Shown: positions 11,398 to 20,358 of the stretch, piece by piece
How positions within the stretch are numbered: the first letter of the stretch is position 1
Layout: every line of letters begins with the position of its first letter
Source: Methylobacterium nodulans ORS 2060
GTDB lineage: Bacteria; Pseudomonadota; Alphaproteobacteria; Rhizobiales; Beijerinckiaceae
Length of the DNA stretch: 64,000 nt
Reading direction: 5' to 3'
NCBI RefSeq assembly: GCF_000022085.1
Contig: NC_011894.1
Span: forward strand, 832,501 to 896,500
Position numbers and translations under genes: made by a program
Notes under the pieces: generated by a model
What the model saw: only the letters and a program-made list of their open reading frames with translations
What the model was told of the DNA's origin: nothing
Database searches by the model: none

Positions 11398-12336
11398 ATG
11401 AGCCCATCGACCGAGCCCGCGAGCGGCACGCCGTCCGCGCCGGGACCGGAGATCCGTCACGGCACCGTCGCTGTGCGCGGCATCCGGATGCATGTCGCCC
11501 GCTGCGGCGAGGGCCCGCCCCTCGTGCTCCTGCACGGCTGGCCCGAGTTCTGGGCGACCTGGGAACCGCTCATGGCGCGGCTCGCCGGCCGCTTCGACCT
11601 CGTCGCGCCCGACCTGCGCGGCTTCGGAGAGACCGGGCGTGATCCGCTGGCCCCGCCCGACCCGACCGTGGATGCCGAGGCGCACGCGGCCGATCTCCTC
11701 GCGCTCCTCGACGCGCTCGGGCTCGCCCGCGTCGGGCTCGTCGGGCACGATGTCGGCGCCTACGTCATGCAGGCCTTCGCCCGCCGGCATCCGGAGCGGC
11801 TCTCCGGGCTGTTCTTCTTCAATTGCCCGACGCCCGGAATCGGGCCGCGCTGGGCCGAGGCCGGCCATCTCAAGGAGACCTGGTACCAGTACTTCCACCA
11901 GCAGCCCTTCGCGGCGGCGCTCGTCGGCGCCTCGCGGGAGAGCTGCGCGACCTATATCGGCCACTTCCTGCGGCACTGGAGCGCCGATCCCGAAACCTTC
12001 GCGCCCCTGCTCGACCGGTTCGTCGACAACTTCCTGCGACCGGGCAACCTTCAGGGCGGGTTCGACTGGTATCTCTCCGCGGCGCCGTCGCGCCGCCAGG
12101 TCATCGAGGGGACGGCACTGCCCCTGCCCCCGATCACGGTGCCGACGCGGGTGCTGTGGGGGGCGCGCGACCCGATCATCCGGGTCGTCTGGATGGACCG
12201 GCTGGCCGAGACCTTCACCGATCTGGAGGCAGGCCGTGCCGAGGAGGCGGGCCACTTCGTCCATGTCGAGTCGCCGGATCTGGCGGCCGCGGAGATCGCC
12301 CGCTTCTTCACGGGCCGAATGAGCGCGGGGCGCTAG
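11398..12336 (+). CDS. alpha/beta-hydrolase, epoxide-hydrolase/dehalogenase type
   Basis: The 312-aa protein has the oxyanion-hole motif LLHGWPEFWATWE, the nucleophile elbow GLVGHDVGAYV (Asp118 rather than Ser), a cap domain, and the C-terminal acid and His (WGARDPII, AGHFVHVE). An Asp nucleophile points to the epoxide hydrolase, haloalkane or fluoroacetate dehalogenase branch; the natural substrate cannot be told. It starts 15 bp after the LOV kinase with a GGAGGG ribosome site, so the two may be co-transcribed. Confidence 0.88.
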   Translation: MSPSTEPASGTPSAPGPEIRHGTVAVRGIRMHVARCGEGPPLVLLHGWPEFWATWEPLMARLAGRFDLVAPDLRGFGETGRDPLAPPDPTVDAEAHAADLLALLDALGLARVGLVGHDVGAYVMQAFARRHPERLSGLFFFNCPTPGIGPRWAEAGHLKETWYQYFHQQPFAAALVGASRESCATYIGHFLRHWSADPETFAPLLDRFVDNFLRPGNLQGGFDWYLSAAPSRRQVIEGTALPLPPITVPTRVLWGARDPIIRVVWMDRLAETFTDLEAGRAEEAGHFVHVESPDLAAAEIARFFTGRMSAGR

Positions 12337-12484
12337 AGGAAGTCGCGCATCGGCGTCACGGCTCCGCAGCCCGGAAGGACAGGTTAGAGGACAGGTTAAA
12401 CGAGACGGCCATCGGACACGCCCAGCTGATCGCATGGCGGGCCGAGTCCGGCCGGCATGGCATTGCGGCCGTTGCGGCCGCCCA

Positions 12485-13170
<686 letters not shown>

Positions 13171-13174
<4 letters not shown>

Positions 13175-13521
13175 GCGGCTTTGTCCGGGACCGGCAGTTC
13201 GGGCGAGAGGCCGTGCCCGAGCGCCCGCTCGACCGGGCGCGGCCGGTAGACCTCGCCCTCCCGCAGGCGCTGCATCAGGGCCTCGCCCCGGTCGAGGGTC
13301 GAAGCCGGCACCGCCTCGCGCACCGGAATGCCGGCGGAGGCCCCCACGGCGAGGCCATCCCGATGCCGGGCCCGCGCAGTGGTGAGCATCTCGCAGATCT
13401 TGCAGCCCCCGGGCGCCGCGCCGCGGAAGATCTTCAGGCCCCCTCCCCTCTCCCGGCGGGCCCTGGCCCACGGGGCGTCGGGCGACGGCCGCCTGTCACG
13501 CTCGCGCCACTCCTCTTCCAT
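13171..13521 (-). pseudogene. kdpD: kdpD remnant (N-terminal and terminal scraps)
   Basis: The translation starts like KdpD (MEEEWRERDRRPSPDA, then GGGLKIFRGAAPGGCKICEM), but the Walker-A segment normally read as GAAPGVGKT is corrupted. After about 60 residues it jumps to the ALMQRLREGEVYRPRPVERAL region and then to a short C-terminal tail overlapping kdpE. About 115 codons remain of a sensor kinase that is normally near 900 aa. Membrane segments, HisKA and HATPase are all missing. The frame is still open, so an annotation pipeline could call it a small hypothetical gene. The identification rests on recalled KdpD sequence patterns. Confidence 0.7.
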
Positions 13522-13542
13522 GACCGTCCGGCACCGGCCTCC

Positions 13543-13650
13543 CTGCGCATCGAGGGCGAGCGTGAGCGCGAGGACCTTCACGCCGGGCCCACCCGGGCCG
13601 CCGAGCAGCCTGCCCTCCGGGCGCGCGGCGATCAACGCCCGCAGCGGCAT
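13543..13650 (-). pseudogene. kdpC: kdpC C-terminal remnant
   Basis: In the same open frame as the kdpD remnant, about 36 codons (PLRALIAARPEGRLLGG, then VKVLALTLALDAQ) match the C-terminal end expected of KdpC, which usually ends in a '...EGR.LG..GEP.VNVL.LNLALD' pattern. It lies directly upstream of the kdpD remnant, in the order of a normal kdpFABCDE operon. The rest of kdpC and all of kdpFAB are missing; the bases upstream of 13650 show no transporter sequence. The assignment is by pattern recall only. Confidence 0.6.
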
Positions 13651-13773
13651 GGATTCACGCCGCCGGACTTCGCTGCAAGTTTCCAGCAACGACATATACC
13701 AAAGAGGAGATCGACCCTCCCGAATTCCAAATGCTCAGCGGCACGCTTTTGAGAAAGTACAGCAAGATAGCAA

Positions 13774-14907
13774 ATGCCGCAAGCAACGGGCATGGACATG
13801 GCGATGAGTCTCGGACAGGAAATGGAGACGGCAGACAACAATCCTTCCGGCTTCAATTATCTCCGGCTGCTTCTGGCTTTGGCAGTCATAACCTGGCACA
13901 CCGTCATCGTCTGCTACGGGCTGGAGGCCGAGACGCCGTTCTGGACGGGGCCGATTCGGCCCGCGATCTTCTTCATTCTCCCTGCATTCTTCGCGCTCGG
14001 CGGCTTCCTGGTCGCGGCAAGCGCCCTCAGGAACACCATCGCCGGATTTCTGCTGCTGCGCGCCATGCGCCTTTACCCTGCCCTGCTTTTCGAGGTGACG
14101 ACTTTTGCGATCATCATCGGGCCGTTCATAACCACATATTCGCTCGGCGCTTATTTCACGGACGAATCGTTATATCTGTATCTGCTCAACGCGACCGGAT
14201 TTATCCACTACTTCCTGCCAGGCGTCTTCGGCAGCAACCCGGCCGGTCCGGCTGTCAATCTTCAGCTGTGGACCATCCCCCGCGAACTCGAATGCTACGC
14301 CCTCCTCACCGGGCTGGCTCTGATCGGCTTCACCCGCCGACCCGCCCTGATCGCGCTCGCGCTGGCCGTCATGAGCGCATACGGGCTGATGCGCGATCAG
14401 CAGGCGCTGATCGGCTCGGGCCCGCCCGCACGATTGCTGATCCTGTCGTTCCTGGCCGGGATATTGCTCTATATGTGGAAGGACAAGGTTCCCAGCCGCT
14501 TTCCATACTTCGTGCTGGCCGCGGCCCTGTCGTGGTATTGCCTGAGCGATGTTCACCTGATGTCGCTGAGCCCCCTTCCCGTCGCCTACGCCACGGTTTG
14601 GCTGGGCGCCAAGAATCCGCGCAGGATCTGGTTCGTCGCCACCGGCGATTACTCCTATGGCCTGTACCTGTATGGCTATCCGACGCAACAGCTCATCGCG
14701 CAGCTACTTCCCGATCTGCGGATCTGGTACTGGAACGGGATCATCAGCGTCATCGTGGCGGGAGTCTTCGCCTGCATCTCATGGCATCTGGTCGAGCATC
14801 CGGTTCTCAAAAGAAAGAGCCAGATCCTCGCGCTTCTCCGCGTGCACGCTCCGGGTCGGCGGACGCGGGCCATGATCTCCCTGGCGGGCAGGCCGGAGCC
14901 GGCATGA
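13774..14907 (+). CDS. acyltransferase family 3 membrane protein (OafA-like)
   Basis: The protein is about 377 aa with roughly ten hydrophobic segments. It shows the family pattern NYLRLLLALAVITWHTVIV (with the conserved His), the RAMRLYPALL arginine motif, LWTIPRELECYALL and a C-terminal LVEHPVLK. Such enzymes O-acylate membrane lipids, exopolysaccharide or cell-surface sugars. Proximity to ugd, which supplies UDP-glucuronate, is compatible with polysaccharide modification. The ATG at 13774 is the first of several close in-frame ATGs (13792, 13798, 13804), so the exact start is uncertain. GC content is slightly lower than in neighbouring genes. Confidence 0.85.
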   Translation: MPQATGMDMAMSLGQEMETADNNPSGFNYLRLLLALAVITWHTVIVCYGLEAETPFWTGPIRPAIFFILPAFFALGGFLVAASALRNTIAGFLLLRAMRLYPALLFEVTTFAIIIGPFITTYSLGAYFTDESLYLYLLNATGFIHYFLPGVFGSNPAGPAVNLQLWTIPRELECYALLTGLALIGFTRRPALIALALAVMSAYGLMRDQQALIGSGPPARLLILSFLAGILLYMWKDKVPSRFPYFVLAAALSWYCLSDVHLMSLSPLPVAYATVWLGAKNPRRIWFVATGDYSYGLYLYGYPTQQLIAQLLPDLRIWYWNGIISVIVAGVFACISWHLVEHPVLKRKSQILALLRVHAPGRRTRAMISLAGRPEPA

Positions 14908-15030
14908 GGGCTCGCGGGCGGATCCTCGCTCACGGTCGAGCCGGCTCCGGGTGAGGCGGGGGTGCGGGTCCGGCGCGGGAGGCCGGACCGGGCGACCAGG
15001 AGCGATCGGGCCGGCCCGCCGATCCCACCA

Positions 15031-16389
15031 TCACGCGTCGATGGCGTCCGCGGCAGGAACCGCCTGCGGCGCAACCGGCAATTCCCGCCGGCCGCCGACG
15101 CCGAGGTAGTGGAAACCGTGGCGGGTCGCCTCTGCGGCTCCGTAGACATTGCGCAGGTCGACGAGGACCGGGGCGGCCATCACGGCCCGCAGCCGGGCGA
15201 GGTCGAGGGCCCGGAACGCGTTCCACTCGGTCACGATCACCAGCGCGTCCGCTTTCTCCGCACAGGAATAGGGATCCTCCGCATACTCCACCCCGCTCAG
15301 AAGCGGACGGGCCTGCTCCATCCCCTCGGGGTCGTAGGCCACCACCCGCGCTCCCGCATCCTGGAGCCCGGCGATGATCGCCAGGGAGGGAGCGTCGCGC
15401 ATGTCGTCGGTGTTCGGCTTGAAGGTCAGCCCCAGCACCGCGATCCGCTTGCCCCGCACGCTGCCCCCGCAGGCCAGGATCACCTTGCGGGCCATCGCCC
15501 GCTTGCGGCTGTCGTTGACCGCCACCACGGTCTCCACCAGCCGCACCGGGCTGCCGGCATCCTGCGCCGTCTTGACCAGCGCCAGCGTGTCCTTGGGAAA
15601 GCAGGAGCCGCCATAGCCCGGGCCCGCATGCAGGAATTTCGGCCCGATCCGGTTGTCGAGGCCGATGCCGCGGGCCACCTGCTGCACGTCGGCGCCGACC
15701 TGCTCGCACAGATCGGCCATCTCGTTGATGAAGGTGATCTTGGTGGCCAGGAACGCATTGGCCGCGTACTTGGTCAGCTCGGCGGTGCGCCGGCTGGTCA
15801 CCAGGATCGGCGCCTGGTTGAGGTAGAGCGGGCGGTAGAGCTCGCTGATCACCTCGGCGGCGCGGGCCTCCTCGGCGCCGATGACGATGCGGTCGGGCCG
15901 CTTGAAGTCGGCGATGGCCGCGCCCTCGCGCAGGAATTCGGGGTTGGAGACCACGGCGACCTCGGCCGCGGGGCGGCTCTCGCGGATGATGCGCTCGACC
16001 TCGTCGCCGGTGCCGACCGGGACGGTGGACTTGGTGACCACCACGGTGAAGCGGGTGAGCGCCTGGGCGATGTCGCGGGCGGCCTGGAACACGAAGCTGA
16101 GATCGGCAAAGCCGTCGCCGCGGCGGGAGGGGGTGCCCACCGCGATGAAGACCGCATCGGCATCCGCCACGCCGGCGGCGAGGTCGGTGGTGAAGGAGAG
16201 CCGGCCCTGGCGGACGTTGTCAGCCACCAGGGTGTCGAGGCCGGGCTCGAAGATCGGCATGCGGCCGGCCGTGAGCGCCTCGATCTTGGCCGGGTCCTTG
16301 TCGACGCACACCACATTGTGGCCGAAATCGGCAAAGCAGGCCCCCGAGACCAGACCGACATAGCCGGAACCGATGATAGCGATCTTCAT
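15031..16389 (-). CDS. ugd: UDP-glucose 6-dehydrogenase
   Basis: The 452-aa protein has the N-terminal NAD-binding motif IAIIGSGYVGLVSG, the FIAVGTPS segment, the catalytic-cysteine region GYGGSCFPKDT and a C-terminal UDP-binding domain (LGLTFKPNTDDMRDAPS). It oxidises UDP-glucose to UDP-glucuronate in two NAD-dependent steps, feeding exopolysaccharide or capsule synthesis. Full family length is present. The ATG at 16389 overlaps the stop of a small upstream gene as ATGA. Confidence 0.96.
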   Translation of the reverse strand: MKIAIIGSGYVGLVSGACFADFGHNVVCVDKDPAKIEALTAGRMPIFEPGLDTLVADNVRQGRLSFTTDLAAGVADADAVFIAVGTPSRRGDGFADLSFVFQAARDIAQALTRFTVVVTKSTVPVGTGDEVERIIRESRPAAEVAVVSNPEFLREGAAIADFKRPDRIVIGAEEARAAEVISELYRPLYLNQAPILVTSRRTAELTKYAANAFLATKITFINEMADLCEQVGADVQQVARGIGLDNRIGPKFLHAGPGYGGSCFPKDTLALVKTAQDAGSPVRLVETVVAVNDSRKRAMARKVILACGGSVRGKRIAVLGLTFKPNTDDMRDAPSLAIIAGLQDAGARVVAYDPEGMEQARPLLSGVEYAEDPYSCAEKADALVIVTEWNAFRALDLARLRAVMAAPVLVDLRNVYGAAEATRHGFHYLGVGGRRELPVAPQAVPAADAIDA

Positions 16390-16742
16390 GATGCCAGTCC
16401 TGCTCTGCTGGAGTCGGTTTCGAGAAAGACCGGCGGGGTGATCGCCCGCTCGGGCACGCTGAGCCGGAGGTCCCGGTCGAGGACGATTCCCTCGCGCACC
16501 TGGATATCGGCCGCGGCCAGCCCGGCCCGGAGTTGCGGGCGGCGCATGCGGGCGCCGTCAGCCGGCAGGCAACGGCCGAGCGCGGCTGGAATCTCCTGCC
16601 CATGCAGGGGCTCGACCCGCGACAGCACGCGCCCCGCCCGCGCGCAGGCATCCCTGGAGAGCGCGCCGTTACGCGTCACCACGCGGATCCGCGCCGCCCC
16701 GAGAGGCCCGGCGATCCGGCAGCCGCCAATCGTCGTGCACAT
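16386..16742 (-). CDS. hypothetical protein coupled to ugd
   Basis: A 118-codon frame starting at ATG 16742 ends in an ATGA overlap with ugd. An in-frame ATG at 16820 would add 26 residues of less biased composition. Codon third positions from 16742 on are mostly G or C, as in genuine genes here, which together with the overlap argues for real coding. I do not recognise the product: it has no signal peptide, no membrane segment and no obvious catalytic motif, though two Cys occur in the first 10 residues. It may be a small regulator or partner of the polysaccharide pathway, but nothing in the sequence proves this. Confidence 0.45.
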   Translation of the reverse strand: MCTTIGGCRIAGPLGAARIRVVTRNGALSRDACARAGRVLSRVEPLHGQEIPAALGRCLPADGARMRRPQLRAGLAAADIQVREGIVLDRDLRLSVPERAITPPVFLETDSSRAGLAS

Positions 16743-16820
16743 GATGCCCGTTCGAGACAAGGAATCGCCCCCGCACCTGCGAGACTTGCCGAAAAACGCC
16801 AAATCATCTCTGGTCGGCAT

Positions 16821-18132
16821 CGATCGCTTCCAGCGCAGCTGAATGGTATTTCGGGACCCGAGGCCCGCAAATCAGCTCTTTCGGCTAGGGAAGGCGGGTG
16901 CAGCGCGGGCCGGCACGGCGAACCTATCCGGAAGGAGTAGAGGGAACGGCGCGAAAGAAGCACCGGCCGCGCCGCCGGGGCGCCGGTCCGCGATGCCGAG
17001 AGGTTCCTTCGCAAGCGCGGCCGACATGCTGACGCTCACGCCCTGCGCCGACGCCTTGCTCTCGGCCTGCCCCATCGACCCGGGGCCGGCCTCATCCGAA
17101 ATCCGATTGCTTGCTCGGCGATTGCTGTCGCCATCGCGCGGCAAGGCGGATTTCGGCTTCGCTCACGCCGGCGCGGAGTTCTGCTCCGCGCCGCGCGGGC
17201 TTGGTGATCCGGTTTCCGAACCGATCGTCCGGAACCCGGATCACGGGGGCACCGGCGGCTTGCGGCCCGGGTCGAACCGGCTCGCCGGCCAATCGTAGCG
17301 GCCGAGCGCCGCCGCCAAAGTCAGGCTGCGCATCGATCTGCTCCTTTGATTTAACCCCGGAGATCATCTCCGTGGCCGACGGGAACAGCATCTTCGACGA
17401 TGCGATCGCTGTATAATGCGGGGAATTTATGGACCCGATGCAGCGCCTTTGGCGCTACCCGACCGCCTGGATCTCAAGCTTTTCCATTGAGGCTCTTTAC
17501 CAGAGCTTTCTGCATCACCTCCATGCCGGAACGGCATTATCGCCTTGCGGCCAGCCCGGCGATGATCCTTCCAGGGAAGACGGAGACGTGCCCGGCCCGA
17601 ACCGGAGGAACCCTGATGACCCTCACAGTCTTTGACCCCCGCACCGGCACCCGCGTGAGGATCTGGATTCGATCGAGGCCACCTGAACCAAAACCTTTCC
17701 CGGCAGTTATCATTTCCCATCCACGCTCCGCTCGTGGGTAGGAGCCGACCATGAAACGCATGAAACGCTCAAACGAGTTGCGGGCGAAGTGCACGATTCT
17801 CCGCGAACTCGATCTCGTGCTCGCGCAAAGGTCGAGCACCGCAATGTCTGGACGGTCATAGTTCGGCGCCTCGTGTCGTGCTTGCGGCGCTCGAGCGGTG
17901 ACGGTGCCGGCGGTCGCAGCATCGTCTATCGCTCGCGTCGTTGCTCCGCCCGGAACCGTCGCCCAGTCGAGGTCCGCTTGGCTCGGACCGCCGGGCGCTC
18001 CCCAACGATGCCGACGAGGAGCACCTGCCCGCAATCATCGGCGAAGTTCACACCCCTGTCGTACTGCGCCCGTAGCGCTCCGCTTCAGCAACGTTCCGCT
18101 GCCGGCGATCACGCCAGGGTGGACTTGACGTT
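16821..18132. other. 1.3-kb stretch without a convincing full-length gene
   Basis: Several short open frames exist on both strands, but none shows consistent codon bias or a recognisable domain. The only element I would single out is the short minus-strand frame at 17241-17333, which has a ribosome site and is listed separately. The stretch ends just before the ROK/Clp chimera and may be part of the same rearranged area. Confidence 0.4.
17241..17333 (-). CDS. possible small ORF (30 aa), maybe frameshifted
   Basis: An ATG at 17333 is preceded by AAGGAGCAGATCG, a good ribosome-binding site at normal spacing. The frame reads MRSLTLAAALGRYDWPASRF and stops after 30 codons. In the neighbouring frame, the following bases give a charged, protein-like stretch (VIRVPDDRFGNRITKPARRG) that runs to about 17092. 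A single frameshift could therefore have split a gene of roughly 75-80 codons. Function unknown. Confidence 0.3.
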   Translation of the reverse strand: MRSLTLAAALGRYDWPASRFDPGRKPPVPP

Positions 18133-19293
18133 ATGATTTGCCAGCACGGTGCCGAATTCATCGCGGGTCTGCGGATCGACAGCTACAATCTCGCCCTGCG
18201 CGAGGAGACGGGCTTTGTCAGCGACCGGGTGCGCAGCCAGGCCTTTCCGATGATCCTGGACAAGTTGCGCAAGACGCGGCGCCTGGCAGGGGAAGACCCC
18301 CTCGGCGGGGTGGCGAGCGGCGATCACGCTGCGCTCGACCGCCTGGCGGACCTGGACGGGGCCGCTTCCAGCCTGCTGCGGGACGCCATCCGTCACTTCG
18401 CCGGCGCGATTGCGGACGTGGTGCGCCGCTTCCTCTCGGTCGAGGCTTGGCGGGGCACCGAGCGGATCGTGGTGGGCGGGGGCTTGCGCGAGAGCCGGAT
18501 CGGCGAAGAGGCGATCCGCACCGCCGACGAGTTGCTTAAGGCGGCCGGGCTCGATGCCGACCTGCGCCCGATCCGTAATCAGGCAATCCGCCTCGACTCC
18601 GAGTACATGGAGCGCCACGCGGTCGCGCGGTTGATCGGCGCGCCGCCCGGCTACGTGGGCTACGAGGAGGGCGGCCAGCTCACCGAGCGGGTGCGGCGCC
18701 GGCCCTACGCGGTGGTGCTCCTCGACGAGATCGAGAAGGCGCATCCGGACGTCTACAACACCCTGCTGCAGGTCTTCGACGACGGCCGGCTCACCGACAG
18801 CAAGGGCCGCGTGGTGGACTTCACCAACACGGTGATCATCGCCACCTCGAACCTCGGGGCGGACATCATCCAGCGCAACCTGCGCCTGCGCGGGACGGAG
18901 GCGGACGATTCCGCCAAGCTCAAGCGCGAGCTGATGGAGGTGCTGCGGGGCCATTTCCGGCCCGAATTCATCAACCGCATCGACGAGATCATCGTCTTCC
19001 ATGCGCTCGGCCGGGCGGAGATCCGCGCGATCGTGGCGCTGCAGCTCGAGCGGGTGCGGCGGACGGCGCAGGGCCAGGGCGTCGAACTGGCGACGGATCC
19101 GAGCTTGGTCGATCACCTGGCGGCGGCCGGGTTCCGGCCCGAATTCGGCGCCCGCGAGCTGCGGCGGCTGATCCGCTCGGAGCTGGAGACGCAGCAGCCG
19201 GCCGCCGGCAAGCGCTCACGCCACCAGCGCAGCGGGACCGAGGCTGCGAGGAGCCCGACCGCGTCTGGCGAGAGGCTCGCCGCCGCCGAGTAG
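18133..19293 (+). CDS. in-frame chimera: ROK-like N-terminus joined to Clp AAA+ C-terminus
   Basis: Residues 1 to about 155 look like the start and middle of a ROK/glucokinase-like protein (HGAEFIAGLRIDSYNLALR, RRFLSVEAWRGTERIVVGGG). From about residue 157 (SEYMERHAVARLIGAPPGYVG) it becomes the second AAA+ domain of a ClpB/ClpK-type chaperone. That part has Walker B (VVLLDEIEKAHPD), sensor 1 (IIATSNLG), the arginine region (FRPEFINRIDEI) and sensor 2 (EFGARELRR). The first AAA+ domain and the Walker A of the second are missing, so it cannot hydrolyse ATP in the normal way. The frame is open across the junction near 18600. It is probably a recombination product rather than a functional enzyme. 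Confidence 0.75.
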   Translation: MICQHGAEFIAGLRIDSYNLALREETGFVSDRVRSQAFPMILDKLRKTRRLAGEDPLGGVASGDHAALDRLADLDGAASSLLRDAIRHFAGAIADVVRRFLSVEAWRGTERIVVGGGLRESRIGEEAIRTADELLKAAGLDADLRPIRNQAIRLDSEYMERHAVARLIGAPPGYVGYEEGGQLTERVRRRPYAVVLLDEIEKAHPDVYNTLLQVFDDGRLTDSKGRVVDFTNTVIIATSNLGADIIQRNLRLRGTEADDSAKLKRELMEVLRGHFRPEFINRIDEIIVFHALGRAEIRAIVALQLERVRRTAQGQGVELATDPSLVDHLAAAGFRPEFGARELRRLIRSELETQQPAAGKRSRHQRSGTEAARSPTASGERLAAAE

Positions 19294-19724
19294 CTCGTCC
19301 GTCCCGAGCAGCCGGGCCCTGCCGGACGGGTCCCGGAGCGCGGGTGCCCCTCGATCGAACCTGACATGCGTGGAAGTTGCCACGCGCCTTGGCATGAGGG
19401 CCGGGTTGGTTGCCACAGAAGGGAGCATTCAAGGTCTGCCGGACACTTCGAGAAGCGCCTGGCAGACCTTGACCAGGCGGCAGAGACCGGACAGCACCGG
19501 ACCGGCTTGGCCATGACCGAATTCGAGCGATCGGGTTGCGTGCCCTCCGACCGGACGCACAGGCATCGTCCGTCTCCCGGAAGCGCGAGAATGTCGCACA
19601 CCTAACTCGTTGAATAAGCTTGTTAATGTTTGAAGGTTGGCATGAAACTCGCCTGTTCGCTGATTGTTCTGCTTGTCGAAATCGTGAGGAACGGCTCAAC
19701 ATGGCTCAACCGCGAGGTTGATCC
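19294..19724. other. 431-bp gap without recognisable gene
   Basis: No frame with convincing codon bias, no clear hairpin terminator and no repeat was seen downstream of the chimera. It may contain the promoter of the hypothetical gene at 19725. Confidence 0.35.
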
Positions 19725-20123
19725 ATGCATCTTCATGCCGGAGAGCGGATACACCTGACGATGTCAGGTGTAGGAAACCGCGCTATCGTCTGCCTCAATA
19801 CCTTTGCTGTCACTGAACCTGCCCTCGAAGGCAGAGATCCTGCCGAGGACGGTTTCACCTACGACGTGACGCAGTGGCTGCATCCTGGCCGCAACGTTCT
19901 GACGGTCGTGCTGATCGGACCCTGCGCGCGGGCGCCATTCCGCATGGTGGTGACATCCGATGGTCAACGCCTGTGCCGCCTGGACGAGACGGAATTCGTC
20001 GACACCACGATGCCGTGGCGGCTGTGGACCGGTGCCATCGAGATGGCCAGCCCCGTTCCGTCCGATATCGGCGCGGTGCGGCCAAGGGTGCAGCCAAGAG
20101 GGCTGCACCTTCCTCTCAGCTGA
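19725..20123 (+). CDS. hypothetical protein, beta-rich
   Basis: The 132-aa frame is not recognised. Residues 45-105 alternate short beta-like strands (GFTYDVTQWLHPGRNVLTVV, FRMVVTSDGQRLCRLDETEF), resembling the beta-sandwich ends seen in carbohydrate-active or lectin-like proteins. There is no signal peptide and no membrane segment. A GAGG lies 9 bp before the ATG. Codon bias is moderate. It stands alone on the plus strand, 235 bp before the radical-SAM gene. Confidence 0.45.
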   Translation: MHLHAGERIHLTMSGVGNRAIVCLNTFAVTEPALEGRDPAEDGFTYDVTQWLHPGRNVLTVVLIGPCARAPFRMVVTSDGQRLCRLDETEFVDTTMPWRLWTGAIEMASPVPSDIGAVRPRVQPRGLHLPLS

Positions 20124-20358
20124 GGATGGCGTCGGGCCCTGGCCTCGGCGGTTTGTCCCGGCGCGACCGCCTCACGGGCTCGGCTCCAGACGGCTCAACC
20201 CCGCAACCGATGCGAGCTGCACCAGAGAGCAATCCGGCCAGGTTTGAGGCCGTATTCTTCGACCATTCGCGCGTTCAGGCGCTCATCGACATGACCTTGA
20301 GGCAAACTGCCGGTCCAGAGAATTTACGACAGCCCTCAAGACTTCACGGAGCGAGCCG

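Noticed and set aside
17537..18034. Minus-strand frame of 165 codons in the 17-18 kb gap
   Set aside because: The codon third-position bias is weak, there is no ribosome site and no motif; I treat the region as non-coding.
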